Source: Alphaproteobacteria bacterium
Lineage (GTDB): Bacteria > Pseudomonadota > Alphaproteobacteria > JAVJVX01
Assembly: GCA_040220875.1 (NCBI GenBank)
Contig: JAVJVX010000006.1
Span: forward strand, 332,174-396,173
Direction: 5' to 3'
Length of the DNA stretch: 64,000 nucleotides
The notes beneath the pieces were generated by a model. It had not been told where the DNA came from. It saw only the letters and a program-made list of their open reading frames with translations, and made no database searches. Positions 9,083 through 18,137 of the stretch are shown here, piece after piece. Position 1 is the first letter of the stretch, and every line of letters starts with the position of its first letter. Both the position numbers and the translations under genes were made by a program.

Positions 9083-12000
9083 TTACTTGCCTTCGGGCAG
9101 GTCCGGCGTGATCGTCGCGCCCGCCTGGTCCAGCAATTCATCGTCGAGCCAGAGGGCGCGGGCGGTCTCGGTCCATAACAGGGCCGTCCGGATACAATGG
9201 CGCGGATACAGATCGCGCAGCAGGGCGCGATACAGGAACATCTGCTTGAGATAGGCCGGGTCGACGTCCTGCGGTGCTTCGGGTGCCGGACGTTGCGTCT
9301 TGTAATCAATGACCAGCACGGCCTCCGCGCTGACCACCAGCCGATCCACCTGCCCGGCCACGAGATGGTCCCCGACGGTGCCGGTCAGCGGCACCTCGGC
9401 GCGCGAGCCCGGCCCGAACAGGGTTTCGAACTCGGGATCGTCGACCACGCCCATGACCTCGCCCGTGATCTGGTTGACCTCGTCCTGCGACAGGCCGTGC
9501 ACCGGGCGAGAGAGAAAGCGGTGACAGGCATTGATGCGGTCGGCCTCGCCAATATCGGGCAGAATCTGCAACAGCCGGTGGATAAGCGTGCCCCGGCGAA
9601 ACCTCGCCTCGCCCGCCGCGCGGCCGGGCTGGCGGCCCCCGGCCTCGCCCGCTGCCAGCGGCGAGTCTGGAGGCGCCGGCGCCAGCGACAGGCGGGAGGG
9701 GGCAAGCGGACGCGCGCGCGGCGCATCGGCCGGGGCGGGTCGCGCCAGCCAGTCGGGCGTGAGGGTCGCCGGGCGCCGGGCGCGGCCCGTGTCCGATTTC
9801 TCCGGCTTCGCTTGCTGCGGCGCGCGGAGCCGCAGCCCCTGGCCCATTTCGAGGGTCACGGGTTCGGCCAGGCCCTCGAGCCCCGCTTCGATCAGTTCGT
9901 ACCAGGAGCCGGGCGGCACGCGAGGCCGGTTTTTTCCTGAAGCCTTTTGCCAGCCCGCGACATAGAGCCGGTCGCACGCGCGAGTCATCGCGACATAGAG
10001 CAACCGGCGATACTCGTCGGCCTGCTGCGCGTTGTATTTTTCGCGGGCGGCGCGCGACACCGCCACGTCCAGCCCTTTTGTCCCCGGCCAAACCGGCGGA
10101 TCATTTGTCCCGTCGCCGCGCCAAAAGAGTTTTGGATCACTGTTTTTGTTGGAGACGCTGCAGGTGTCAGGCAGGAACACGATCGGCGCCTGCAACCCCT
10201 TCGCGCCGTGCACCGTCATGATTCGCACCTCGTCGCTGCCCTGTTCCAGATCGCGCTTGATCTCGGTTGTCGCCGAGGCCAGCCAGTGAAGGAATCCTTC
10301 CAGCGAGGGCGGCGCCAGGCGTTCGTGATCGAGCGCGCGCGCGAGGAACTCGTCGACCGGATCATGACTCTCGGCGCCCAGGCGTGCGGCCAATTGCGCC
10401 CGCCCCCCCATGGGGCCGAGGAGATTGGAAAAGAACTCGAACGGTGGCACGAGATCCGCACTTCCGAGAAGAGTGTCGAGACGCTCGTAAGCGGCCGCAA
10501 AAACAGTGTCGCCCCCCGCCATCTCCTGAAGCCGGCGCCACAGCGACTTGCGGCCGCGATCATGGGCAAGAACGAACAGCGCCTCCTCGCTGAGGCCCAT
10601 CAAGGGCGAGCGCAGGAGAATGGCGAGGTTGAGATCGTCCTCGGGCAAAAGTGCGAAGCGTCCGGCGGCGATGAGATCCTTCACCGCCAACTCCTCCGTC
10701 AGGACCATTCGGTCGGATCCCGCGACCGGCACGCCGTGACGCTTGAGGGCGGCGACCACCGCATTGAAAATGTCCCCGCGCTTGCGCACCAGAACCAGCA
10801 CATCCCCCGGACGCACCGGACGGGCCGCGCTTTCCAGAATCTCGGGATTATCGGGGTCGAGCCAGCGCGCGATCGTGGCCGCGATCCGGTCCGCCAGACG
10901 TTCGCACGGGTCGTCGGTCGCCACCAGTCGGGTGGGCGGCACCCAGGCCCGATCATCGGCCGCGCCTGATTCCACTGGCTCGAACACCGGCCAAAGCTCC
11001 ACCAGCCCGGCCTGGCCCTTGCGGATCAGCAGATGATCGGGAAACGCCTCGCCGTCGGTGACGCCCGGCTGAGCGGCAGGCCGGGCGAAGACCGCGTTGA
11101 CGGCGTCAAGGATCGGCTTGGTGGAGCGAAACGAGGCCTCAAGCCCGAGAGTTTGCCAATCCCGCGCGGCCGCCTTGACACGCGCGCTGAACCAGTCGCG
11201 ATTGTCGCGAAACGCGACGGGATCGGCACCCTGGAAGCCGAAGATGGACTGCTTGATATCGCCCACGGCGAAGACCGTGCGGATATCCGGCCGCACGCCT
11301 TCGCCGGCGAAGAATTCGTTGGCCAGCGCACGCACGATATCCCATTGCGCCGGGCTCGTGTCCTGCGCCTCGTCCACCAGAATATGGTCCAGCCGGCCGT
11401 CCAGCTTGAACAACACCCAGGCGGCGCCGTTTTCCTCCTCGCTCAGAAGGCGGCGGGTCAGAAAGATGAGATCATCGTAATCGAGCCGCCCCTGAAGCGC
11501 CTTCTCGCGCGCATAATCGCCAAGCAGCCGGTGGGCAAACCGCAACAGCGCCGACGTCGCCTCGAACACGGCGAGGGCCTTGCGCTTCTCCCGCAAGGCC
11601 TCGAGCCGCGCGACTTCGGCCGCCACGATGCCGGCCGCCTGGGGAAAAGACTCCTCCACGCTCTTCGACCTCGGAGATTTTTTCGGCGCGCCGTCATTTT
11701 TGAAGAAGGCGTCAAGATACCCGGCCAGCGCCGACCGGCGTTGTTCCGACGCCGCCGTCAGCCAGGCGGAGATTTTTTCGGCCACCTCCTGATCCAGTTT
11801 GCCGCCCTTGGCAAGCGCCCCGGCGAGCGCGGTCAGCCCATGCTTGTCGAAGGCTTCGTCCTGGCAGGCGTTGGCGAGGATCTCGGCCTCATTTTCGTCC
11901 TGACGAAGTTCCAGCAGCCGGCGCAATTGAGCGATTGCGCCCCCGAGGCCCGCGCCGTCACGGCCCAGAGCCCGATGCAGGCGGTTCCGATGTTTGGTCA

Positions 12001-12631
12001 GCTCCGTCAGGGTAGTGAGAAAATCCTGCTCGTTCACATGGCGCGCGATAACGGCGAGGTTGGGATCCACGGCACCCTCTTTATCGAGGGCCATCGCCAG
12101 AAGCCGGTCGCGAAGATCGCTCAGAAGCTCGCTGGCGCTGCGCTCGTCCATCACCGCCGCGCCCGGCGGGATTCCCGCCTCGACCGGAAAGCGCGAGAGG
12201 ACGGATTCGCAGAATGCGTGGATGGTCTGGATCCTGAGTCCGCCCGGCAGGTCGAGCACCCGGGCGAAAAGCTGGCGCGCGCGCTCGAAATCCGCCGCCG
12301 CGAGATCCGCGCGCCCTGTGAGGCGGCGGAGCTTTTCGCCCAGCGCCGCGTCATCCAGGACAGCCCACTCGCCAAGCACCTTGTAAATGCGCGTTGCCAT
12401 TTGCGCGGCCGCCGCCTTGGTGTAAGTCAGACAAAGAATGCCCTCGGGCCGGCTTCCTGCCAGCAGCAGGCGCAGCACCCTTTGCGTCAGCACATGGGTC
12501 TTGCCCGAGCCGGCCGAGGCCTCGACCCAGATGGACGATTCGGGATGGCTCGCCGCCTGCTGGACCGCGTTGACGTCGGCCTCGCTGGCTTCTCCAGGGG
12601 ATGGCCGGTGATCGGGCGGCCCGGCGGTCAT
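9083..12631 (-). CDS. addA: AddA helicase-nuclease subunit, double-strand break repair
   Basis: AddA is the UvrD-like helicase and nuclease subunit of AddAB, which resects double-strand ends for RecA. The 1182-residue protein has Walker A EASAGSGKT (residues 37-45), Walker B-type VDEAQDTSPAQWD, QSIFGFQGADP, the late helicase motif MTVHGAKGLQAPIV and a C-terminal RecB-type nuclease motif VIDYKTQRP. Its ATG overlaps the addB stop by 4 bp (ATGA), so the two subunits are translationally coupled. This matches the alphaproteobacterial AddA type rather than RecB, and no recC or recD is present. Confidence 0.95.
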   Translation of the reverse strand: MTAGPPDHRPSPGEASEADVNAVQQAASHPESSIWVEASAGSGKTHVLTQRVLRLLLAGSRPEGILCLTYTKAAAAQMATRIYKVLGEWAVLDDAALGEKLRRLTGRADLAAADFERARQLFARVLDLPGGLRIQTIHAFCESVLSRFPVEAGIPPGAAVMDERSASELLSDLRDRLLAMALDKEGAVDPNLAVIARHVNEQDFLTTLTELTKHRNRLHRALGRDGAGLGGAIAQLRRLLELRQDENEAEILANACQDEAFDKHGLTALAGALAKGGKLDQEVAEKISAWLTAASEQRRSALAGYLDAFFKNDGAPKKSPRSKSVEESFPQAAGIVAAEVARLEALREKRKALAVFEATSALLRFAHRLLGDYAREKALQGRLDYDDLIFLTRRLLSEEENGAAWVLFKLDGRLDHILVDEAQDTSPAQWDIVRALANEFFAGEGVRPDIRTVFAVGDIKQSIFGFQGADPVAFRDNRDWFSARVKAAARDWQTLGLEASFRSTKPILDAVNAVFARPAAQPGVTDGEAFPDHLLIRKGQAGLVELWPVFEPVESGAADDRAWVPPTRLVATDDPCERLADRIAATIARWLDPDNPEILESAARPVRPGDVLVLVRKRGDIFNAVVAALKRHGVPVAGSDRMVLTEELAVKDLIAAGRFALLPEDDLNLAILLRSPLMGLSEEALFVLAHDRGRKSLWRRLQEMAGGDTVFAAAYERLDTLLGSADLVPPFEFFSNLLGPMGGRAQLAARLGAESHDPVDEFLARALDHERLAPPSLEGFLHWLASATTEIKRDLEQGSDEVRIMTVHGAKGLQAPIVFLPDTCSVSNKNSDPKLFWRGDGTNDPPVWPGTKGLDVAVSRAAREKYNAQQADEYRRLLYVAMTRACDRLYVAGWQKASGKNRPRVPPGSWYELIEAGLEGLAEPVTLEMGQGLRLRAPQQAKPEKSDTGRARRPATLTPDWLARPAPADAPRARPLAPSRLSLAPAPPDSPLAAGEAGGRQPGRAAGEARFRRGTLIHRLLQILPDIGEADRINACHRFLSRPVHGLSQDEVNQITGEVMGVVDDPEFETLFGPGSRAEVPLTGTVGDHLVAGQVDRLVVSAEAVLVIDYKTQRPAPEAPQDVDPAYLKQMFLYRALLRDLYPRHCIRTALLWTETARALWLDDELLDQAGATITPDLPEGK

Positions 12632-15600
12632 GGGGCCTCTCTTTCGGACTCGTCATCGACGGGCCATTCGCCCCAGCGCGCGAGGTGATCGTAACCGTCA
12701 TATGTAAGCGGCTCGCCATGCGGGGCGGAAAAATAGGGCGTCGCCGGGTCGTCGAAGGCGCGGATGAGGGCGAGGAGGCCATCCCTCGCCTCGGCTGCCA
12801 GGGCGGACGGATCCAGCTTATAGGCGGTCTCTTCCCCGGGGGGATTGCCGCCATTGAGACGGAGATAGACAAGCGCACCGGTTTCGGCGGCGGTCAGATC
12901 GGCAAACCCGCCCTCGGCCGCGATCAGCGCTTCAAGCGGCAATTGCGGCGCGCGCCCCGCCTCGACATTGATTTTTGTCGGCGGCTGGCCTGTCTTGTAA
13001 TCCAGGATCGCAAGCCGCCCATCGGGCAGCCGGTCGATCCGGTCGGCCCGCGCGGTCAGGGTAAAATCGCCCGCCGGCCCGGGCAGCACCAGCCGCCCCG
13101 GCACTTCGGTCACAAGGGGCCGAATGCCCGTTTCGCGCCGGGTCTTTTCGTATTCGACGAACCACTCGGCGATTTTCTCGAAGCGTGGCAACCAATAGGC
13201 CGCCACGGCGGGACGCTGAAGGCTCGCTCTGAACTTCTCCCTGCCCAGAGCAAGCAGAATGTCGAGCGCGTCCGCCGGCAGCGTGTCGGGGCAGCGCGAG
13301 ATGAACTCATCCAGCACATCGTGAACGAGCCGCCCGCGTTCGGCGGCGCCCGGTGCTTCATCAATCGGATCGAGCTTTTCAAGGCCAAGGACATAGCGCG
13401 CATAGATCACGTAAGGATCCTTTACCCAGCTCTCGACCCGGGTCACCGACAGGCGGCGCGGCCGCGCGGCGACGGGCGGGGTCGGCGCCGGCCGCGAGAC
13501 CGGCCCCGGCAACGCGCCGCTGCCTGCGTCGAGCGCCGCTTGCCAGGCAAGCGCCGGCGCATGTTCGGGCGCGGCCCAGCGTGCCAGGACCGGTCCCGGC
13601 GTGCCTTCCGCCGCGTCCCGGTGGAGCACGGCGTCGAGCCGCATGAGCCAGCGGGACGGCACAGTCGGCGCACCGTCAACACGCTGGGCGCGGGTCAGCC
13701 AGACCTCGGGCGCAGCCAGGGCCTGCGCGAAATCATGGGCCGACAGACCGGTGCGCCGGTCGACCGGCGAGAGGCCGAACTGATGGCGCATCTCCCGGCT
13801 CATCCACGGATCGACCGCGGGCTCGGGCGGCCAGGTGCCCTCGTTCAGCCCACCCAGCACCAGCCGGTCGGCGCTTTGCAGGCGCGCCTCGAGAGGTCCC
13901 CAGATAAAGAGGCGCGGATGCGTCCCGTAACGCGGCCGGACGCGTTGGCCCGCCATCAGCCCGTCGAGAAGGCTCGGGTAATCGGCCACGGCGACGTCGC
14001 CGAACCGGGCCGCGCCAGCGAGAAGTTCACAAAGAAATCCGTTGAGCGCCTCGCCCGCCTCGCCGGCCCAAAGGCGCTGGGCGCCCGGCTCGTCGGCGCT
14101 GGCGGCCAGCGCCTCGGCAGTCCGGATATGGGCTGTAAGCAATCGGGTCAGCGGCACCCGGTCATCGCGGGCGAAAAGATCGGCCAGCGGGCGATAGCAT
14201 GCTTCGAGACGGTCGATCAGCGCGAGGAGTTCGGCCCTCGCGAGCGCCTCGTGGCCCTCCTTTCCCTCTGCTCGGGAGGCGGCGTCGACAAAGTCGCAGA
14301 GCCCGGCAAAACTGCTGGCGGGACGCACGCCACGGAGCGCGATACGTTCCAAAGCCCTGACACGCGTGCGAAAGACCGCCGGCGTATATCCCGCCAGGGC
14401 GAGGGGATGCTTGAGTGCGGCGAGGAACGCGACCGGCGCCAGCCGGTCGGCCATCAGCCTCAGGACATGGCGGAAAAACGCGCCGGGCACCGTGTCGGAC
14501 AGGGCCTGGCCGGCCGAATCGTCGACCCGGATATCCCAGCGGCGAAGCTCGGCCGCGACCCGGCGGGCAAGGCGGCGATCGGGCGTGACGAGAGCCGCTG
14601 TACGCCCCGGGCTCTCGAGAACTTCGCGCAAGGCGAGCGCGATCACGGTGGCCTCTTCCTTTTGTCCCGGCGTCACCACGCGGGTCACACCACTGAGGGC
14701 GGCCTCGCTGTCCAGACGGACCAAGCGCCAGTTTGCCGTCGCGGCCGCCGGACGCATGGCTTCGGAAATCAGCTTGAGACGCCAAGGGGATGCCACCGGC
14801 GGCGCGGCCGCCTCGACCGGCCAATCGCCAATATCCGCGCGGGATAATTCGAACCGCGCAAGAAGGGCCGCCAGATTATATTGCGGGTGACTGGGCTCGA
14901 GCGCGGCCCAGGCATCGTCATCCAAATGACGATCGAGCCCCGGCAGCACCACCCGGCCTTGCGGCAGCCGCGCGACGGCCGCCAGGAGATCGGCCGTCAC
15001 CGGCACGCTGCCGGTGGAACCGGCGGCGATCACCGGCGCGCGGGGCGGGTCGGTCCGCCACAGGGCGATCAGCGTTTCGGTCACGCGGATGCGCCGGGCC
15101 ACCGGGTCCATGGCGCCCTCGGCTTCGAGAAATTTCGGCCAGGTCTCGTAAACATGACGCAGCAAGTCGAGCGTCTTCTGCCAGTGCGCCGCGAAGTCTT
15201 CGGGCACAAGCGCCTGCAGGCTATCGAAGGAGAGTTTTTCCGCCTGCACCTGATCCACCAGCCGTGCCAGCTCGGTGGCGAGAAGCAGCGCCTGGTCGGC
15301 CCCCATCGGCCCGTCCTCCGTGGCCGACGGATCGGCCATCTCGAGGATCATCCGGGCCAGGGTGAGGCGACGGCTCGTCTCGGAAACCGGTGGCGGCAGA
15401 TCGGCGACGGCGGCGAGTCCGCTCGCGGCTGCCTCCGAGAACGCGGTCAGCGCGAGTTCGTCATCATCGATATCGCCGAGCGGCGCCAGCCGGGGCAAAA
15501 GCAGGGCCCGGCCGTCGGATTGGCGCAGAAACGCTCCCTGGAGCGCGCGGCACGCTCGCCGTGTCGGCAGCAGCACCAAATAATCCGAAAGCCGGAGCGG

Positions 15601-15699
15601 ATCGTCGGCTGTCTCGGCGAGAAGGCCGCGCGCCAGCAGATCGAGGAATGGCCGGCCCGGCGCGATGGTAAGGACGTTCGACCGTGTCTTTTCGCTCAC
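12628..15699 (-). CDS. addB: AddB subunit, double-strand break repair
   Basis: AddB is the second subunit of AddAB; it carries a RecB-family nuclease and, in characterised relatives, recognises Chi. The open frame extends to 15804, but the GTG at 15699 overlaps the stop of the upstream nucleotidyltransferase by 4 bp (GTGA) and gives a sensible N-terminus (VSEKTRSNVLTIAPG), 1023 residues in all. The C-terminal part has the nuclease core AILDYKTGQPPT preceded by the TARADRIDRLPDG strand. The N-terminal helicase-like domain has no intact Walker A, as is usual in the alphaproteobacterial form (PerM-like region absent). It ends overlapping addA. Confidence 0.93.
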   Translation of the reverse strand: MSEKTRSNVLTIAPGRPFLDLLARGLLAETADDPLRLSDYLVLLPTRRACRALQGAFLRQSDGRALLLPRLAPLGDIDDDELALTAFSEAAASGLAAVADLPPPVSETSRRLTLARMILEMADPSATEDGPMGADQALLLATELARLVDQVQAEKLSFDSLQALVPEDFAAHWQKTLDLLRHVYETWPKFLEAEGAMDPVARRIRVTETLIALWRTDPPRAPVIAAGSTGSVPVTADLLAAVARLPQGRVVLPGLDRHLDDDAWAALEPSHPQYNLAALLARFELSRADIGDWPVEAAAPPVASPWRLKLISEAMRPAAATANWRLVRLDSEAALSGVTRVVTPGQKEEATVIALALREVLESPGRTAALVTPDRRLARRVAAELRRWDIRVDDSAGQALSDTVPGAFFRHVLRLMADRLAPVAFLAALKHPLALAGYTPAVFRTRVRALERIALRGVRPASSFAGLCDFVDAASRAEGKEGHEALARAELLALIDRLEACYRPLADLFARDDRVPLTRLLTAHIRTAEALAASADEPGAQRLWAGEAGEALNGFLCELLAGAARFGDVAVADYPSLLDGLMAGQRVRPRYGTHPRLFIWGPLEARLQSADRLVLGGLNEGTWPPEPAVDPWMSREMRHQFGLSPVDRRTGLSAHDFAQALAAPEVWLTRAQRVDGAPTVPSRWLMRLDAVLHRDAAEGTPGPVLARWAAPEHAPALAWQAALDAGSGALPGPVSRPAPTPPVAARPRRLSVTRVESWVKDPYVIYARYVLGLEKLDPIDEAPGAAERGRLVHDVLDEFISRCPDTLPADALDILLALGREKFRASLQRPAVAAYWLPRFEKIAEWFVEYEKTRRETGIRPLVTEVPGRLVLPGPAGDFTLTARADRIDRLPDGRLAILDYKTGQPPTKINVEAGRAPQLPLEALIAAEGGFADLTAAETGALVYLRLNGGNPPGEETAYKLDPSALAAEARDGLLALIRAFDDPATPYFSAPHGEPLTYDGYDHLARWGEWPVDDESEREAP

Positions 15700-16469
15700 G
15701 CGCCGCCTGCCCGGCTGTCTTTCGATGGGCGCTCGGCGCTGCCCGCTTCGGCCGCGAGCCAGGCTTCCACGGCCGCGATATCGGCGGGCCGGCTCACATG
15801 ACACCAGTCACCGTCGTGAACGAGACCGTAGAGACGCCCCGCCGCCTCGGCCTTTCGATACAGGAGATTGAGAGAGAACGCGCCCTGGGGCGCGCCGGTG
15901 AAGAGAGATTTCGCCAGCACCTGAATGCCAGCGAAGACATAGGGCGCAACGCCATCCGCCGCGCGCCAGCTCAGAGGGGCGGGGCCACACCCGTCTGCGG
16001 TCAGCTCAAAATCGCCCGGCCCATCATACCCGAGGGCACCCGCCCGGGGGTAGATCAGCAGCAGCGCGTCCATCCGGCCGGGATCGAAGGCCTGCGCCAG
16101 ACGGTCGAGCGCCGGCGTCGCGCCGTCGCGCCAGTAGATGTCGCCATTGAGGACGAAGAACGGGTCATCAAGAAGATCGAGCGCCTTTTTCACGCCACCC
16201 CCGGTCTCGAGCAGTTCACTCTCGTGAGACAGCTCGACCGGCACCTGGCCCGGGCGGCGGACCAGATAGGCCTCGATCTCACCGGCAAGGTGATGAGTAT
16301 TGACGACGATCGTCTGCACGCCCGCTCGTTCGAGCGGCCTGAGGGCGCGGTCAAGCAGAGGTTCGCCCGCGACGGTCACAAGCGGCTTGGGCGTGTGCGT
16401 GGTAATGGGCGCCATACGCCGGCCATAGCCGGCGGCAAGCACCATGGCACTGGAAAGAGGTTCCCTCAT
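15696..16469 (-). CDS. murU: MurU-like N-acetylmuramate-1-phosphate uridylyltransferase
   Basis: This is a sugar-nucleotide transferase of the RmlA/MurU fold. The 257-residue product begins with the nucleotide loop MVLAAGYGRRM and the PKPLVTVAGEPLL motif, and has the metal-binding VLNGDIYW strand. The ATG at 16469 overlaps the stop of the kinase gene by 4 bp; an upstream ATG at 16490 lies inside that gene. In Pseudomonas putida and related bacteria, AmgK plus MurU convert MurNAc to UDP-MurNAc in a peptidoglycan recycling route that bypasses MurA. The pairing with an AmgK-like kinase makes that the best call, though mannose-1-phosphate guanylyltransferase-like activity cannot be excluded from sequence. 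Confidence 0.82.
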   Translation of the reverse strand: MREPLSSAMVLAAGYGRRMAPITTHTPKPLVTVAGEPLLDRALRPLERAGVQTIVVNTHHLAGEIEAYLVRRPGQVPVELSHESELLETGGGVKKALDLLDDPFFVLNGDIYWRDGATPALDRLAQAFDPGRMDALLLIYPRAGALGYDGPGDFELTADGCGPAPLSWRAADGVAPYVFAGIQVLAKSLFTGAPQGAFSLNLLYRKAEAAGRLYGLVHDGDWCHVSRPADIAAVEAWLAAEAGSAERPSKDSRAGGA

Positions 16470-17482
16470 GCGGCCGGTCCGCGCGCGCATGCCGGGGCAA
16501 TGCGTGCCTCAGCCGGCAGGGTCGCGTCCAGCCACGCGCGGACCGGAGCCAGGGCGGGATTTTCGAGATGGCGCGCGAGCAACCGCCAGACACGCGGGAT
16601 ATGGACCAGGTAACCGGGTTTGGCGTCGCGTTCAAAAAGCCGGGTGAAGATTCCGATCACCTTGCAATGGCGCTGGGCGGCGAGGATGGCGAAGGAACGC
16701 TCGAAGGCCGTGGGATCGAAACCGGGCACCCCGTCGCGAAACCGGGCAACCATGCGTTGGCGCAGAAATTCCGGCACATCGCGCCGGGCATCCTCCACCA
16801 GCGACATGAGGTCATAGGTAAGGGGTCCCATGACTGCATCCTGAAAGTCGAGCAAGCCGCAAGCGGCCACACCCCGGCGCCCCGACAGGCGCATGAGATT
16901 GTCCACATGAAAGTCGCGCAGAACCAGCCCGTGCGGCACCTCAAGCGCGGGCGGCAGGACGGCCTGCCATGCGGCGAGAAAGGCATCGCGCGCCCCGGGC
17001 GCGGCCGGCCGGCCTGTCACGGCCGGGAGATACCAGTCCACGAACAGCGCTGTCTCGGCCAGAAGCAGGGTCGAATCGTAGGGCGCGAGATCCCGGCAGG
17101 CGGTCTCGGCGGGGGCGCTCGCGATCCGGATCAGCACATCGACGGCGAGCGTATAAAGCTGTTCGGCGTCAGCGCCACTATCCAAAAGCCGGGTGAAGGT
17201 ATCATCGCCCAGATCCTCGAGCACCAGCACGCCGCGGTCCTGATCGGCCGCCAGGATCCGGGGCGCGCTGAGACCCAGCGCATGGAGGCAGTCCGCGACC
17301 TGGAGGAACGGCGTGACGTCCTCGGCCGGCGGGGGAGCGTCCATGACAATGGCCCGCAGGCCGGGCGCCGAAAGGCGCAGATAGCGGCGAAACGAGGCGT
17401 CGGCCGGCAGCGCGACAAGCTCGCCATCGCCCCAGCCCCACCCGTCGAGCGCGGCACGGATGATCGCGTCCCGCCCGCTCAC
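16466..17482 (-). CDS. amgK: AmgK-like anomeric MurNAc/GlcNAc kinase (APH fold)
   Basis: This aminoglycoside-phosphotransferase-fold kinase most likely phosphorylates MurNAc/GlcNAc at C1 for cell-wall recycling. I start at the GTG at 17482, which overlaps the tsaE stop by 4 bp (GTGA), giving 338 residues; the longer open frame to 17668 lies inside tsaE. The catalytic loop is VLRDFHVDNLM (Asp190, Asn195) and the metal aspartate is Asp212 in GLLDFQDAVMGPLTYDL. The hinge VLVLEDLGDD is also clear. The function follows from family and from the adjacent murU; a true aminoglycoside resistance role is unlikely in this core gene context. Confidence 0.84.
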   Translation of the reverse strand: MSGRDAIIRAALDGWGWGDGELVALPADASFRRYLRLSAPGLRAIVMDAPPPAEDVTPFLQVADCLHALGLSAPRILAADQDRGVLVLEDLGDDTFTRLLDSGADAEQLYTLAVDVLIRIASAPAETACRDLAPYDSTLLLAETALFVDWYLPAVTGRPAAPGARDAFLAAWQAVLPPALEVPHGLVLRDFHVDNLMRLSGRRGVAACGLLDFQDAVMGPLTYDLMSLVEDARRDVPEFLRQRMVARFRDGVPGFDPTAFERSFAILAAQRHCKVIGIFTRLFERDAKPGYLVHIPRVWRLLARHLENPALAPVRAWLDATLPAEARIAPACARGPAA

Positions 17483-18054
17483 GGGGCCACCTCCTGATCC
17501 GCCGCAAGGCCCGCGCCCGCCAGAGTGCGAAGGCGATGCCCCCAGCTCCCCCGGTCGGGCGCTGTCAGGGCGATGCGCCTGAGATCCGGGCACCGCACCT
17601 CGTCGATCGGCGCGAAGACGAGATCGAGGCGATCCGCCGGCAAAAATGGCGCCATGCGTTCGGGCCATTCAATCAGCGAAATCCCCTTTCCCTCAGCTTC
17701 TTCAATGCCAAGCTCCCAGACCTCGCCCGGATCGGCCAGGCGATAGAGATCGAAGTGCCAGATCGCCGCCGCGCCGATCTCGTAGCATTGCACCAGCGTG
17801 AAGGTCGGGCTGGGCACCTCGCCGAGCAGCACGCCCGCCCCCTCGGCGCGGGCGCGGATAAAGGCGCGGGCGAAGCTCGTCTTGCCGGCACCGACCGGCC
17901 CCGTCAGGGTAATCACGTCGCCGGGCTCGGCCATCGCCGCCAGGGTCGCGGCCAGCCGACCCGTCGCCGCCTCGTCCCGCGTATCCACGCGGCGCCGGAC
18001 CAAGCCGGATGGCTGGCCGCGCGCGCCGGCGCCTGCGGTATCATCCTTCGTCAT
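17479..18054 (-). CDS. tsaE: tRNA t6A biosynthesis ATPase TsaE
   Basis: TsaE is the ATPase that drives the TsaB-TsaD complex making N6-threonylcarbamoyladenosine at tRNA position 37. The 191-residue product has Walker A GPVGAGKTS (52-60), the switch-like SPTFTLVQCYE, HFDLYRL and the Walker B region ISLIEWPER. The C-terminal extension after about residue 150 is longer than in Escherichia coli TsaE. It heads a coupled run tsaE-amgK-murU-addB-addA; the functions are unrelated, and the order is a conserved alphaproteobacterial arrangement. Confidence 0.94.
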   Translation of the reverse strand: MTKDDTAGAGARGQPSGLVRRRVDTRDEAATGRLAATLAAMAEPGDVITLTGPVGAGKTSFARAFIRARAEGAGVLLGEVPSPTFTLVQCYEIGAAAIWHFDLYRLADPGEVWELGIEEAEGKGISLIEWPERMAPFLPADRLDLVFAPIDEVRCPDLRRIALTAPDRGSWGHRLRTLAGAGLAADQEVAP

Positions 18055-18137
18055 GCAACTATCTAAAGCCTATTCCGGCGTGATGACAACGCTGCCCCGG
18101 TTACGCCGGGCCGGAGGCCCGACGGGATGATCCGGCC

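Noticed and set aside
12601..14847. 748-codon + strand open frame opposite addB
   Set aside because: Antisense of AddB; no motifs and no ribosome site.
16466..17482. Aminoglycoside resistance gene
   Set aside because: The APH fold is shared by many kinases, and coupling to tsaE and a MurU-like gene points to cell-wall sugar recycling.
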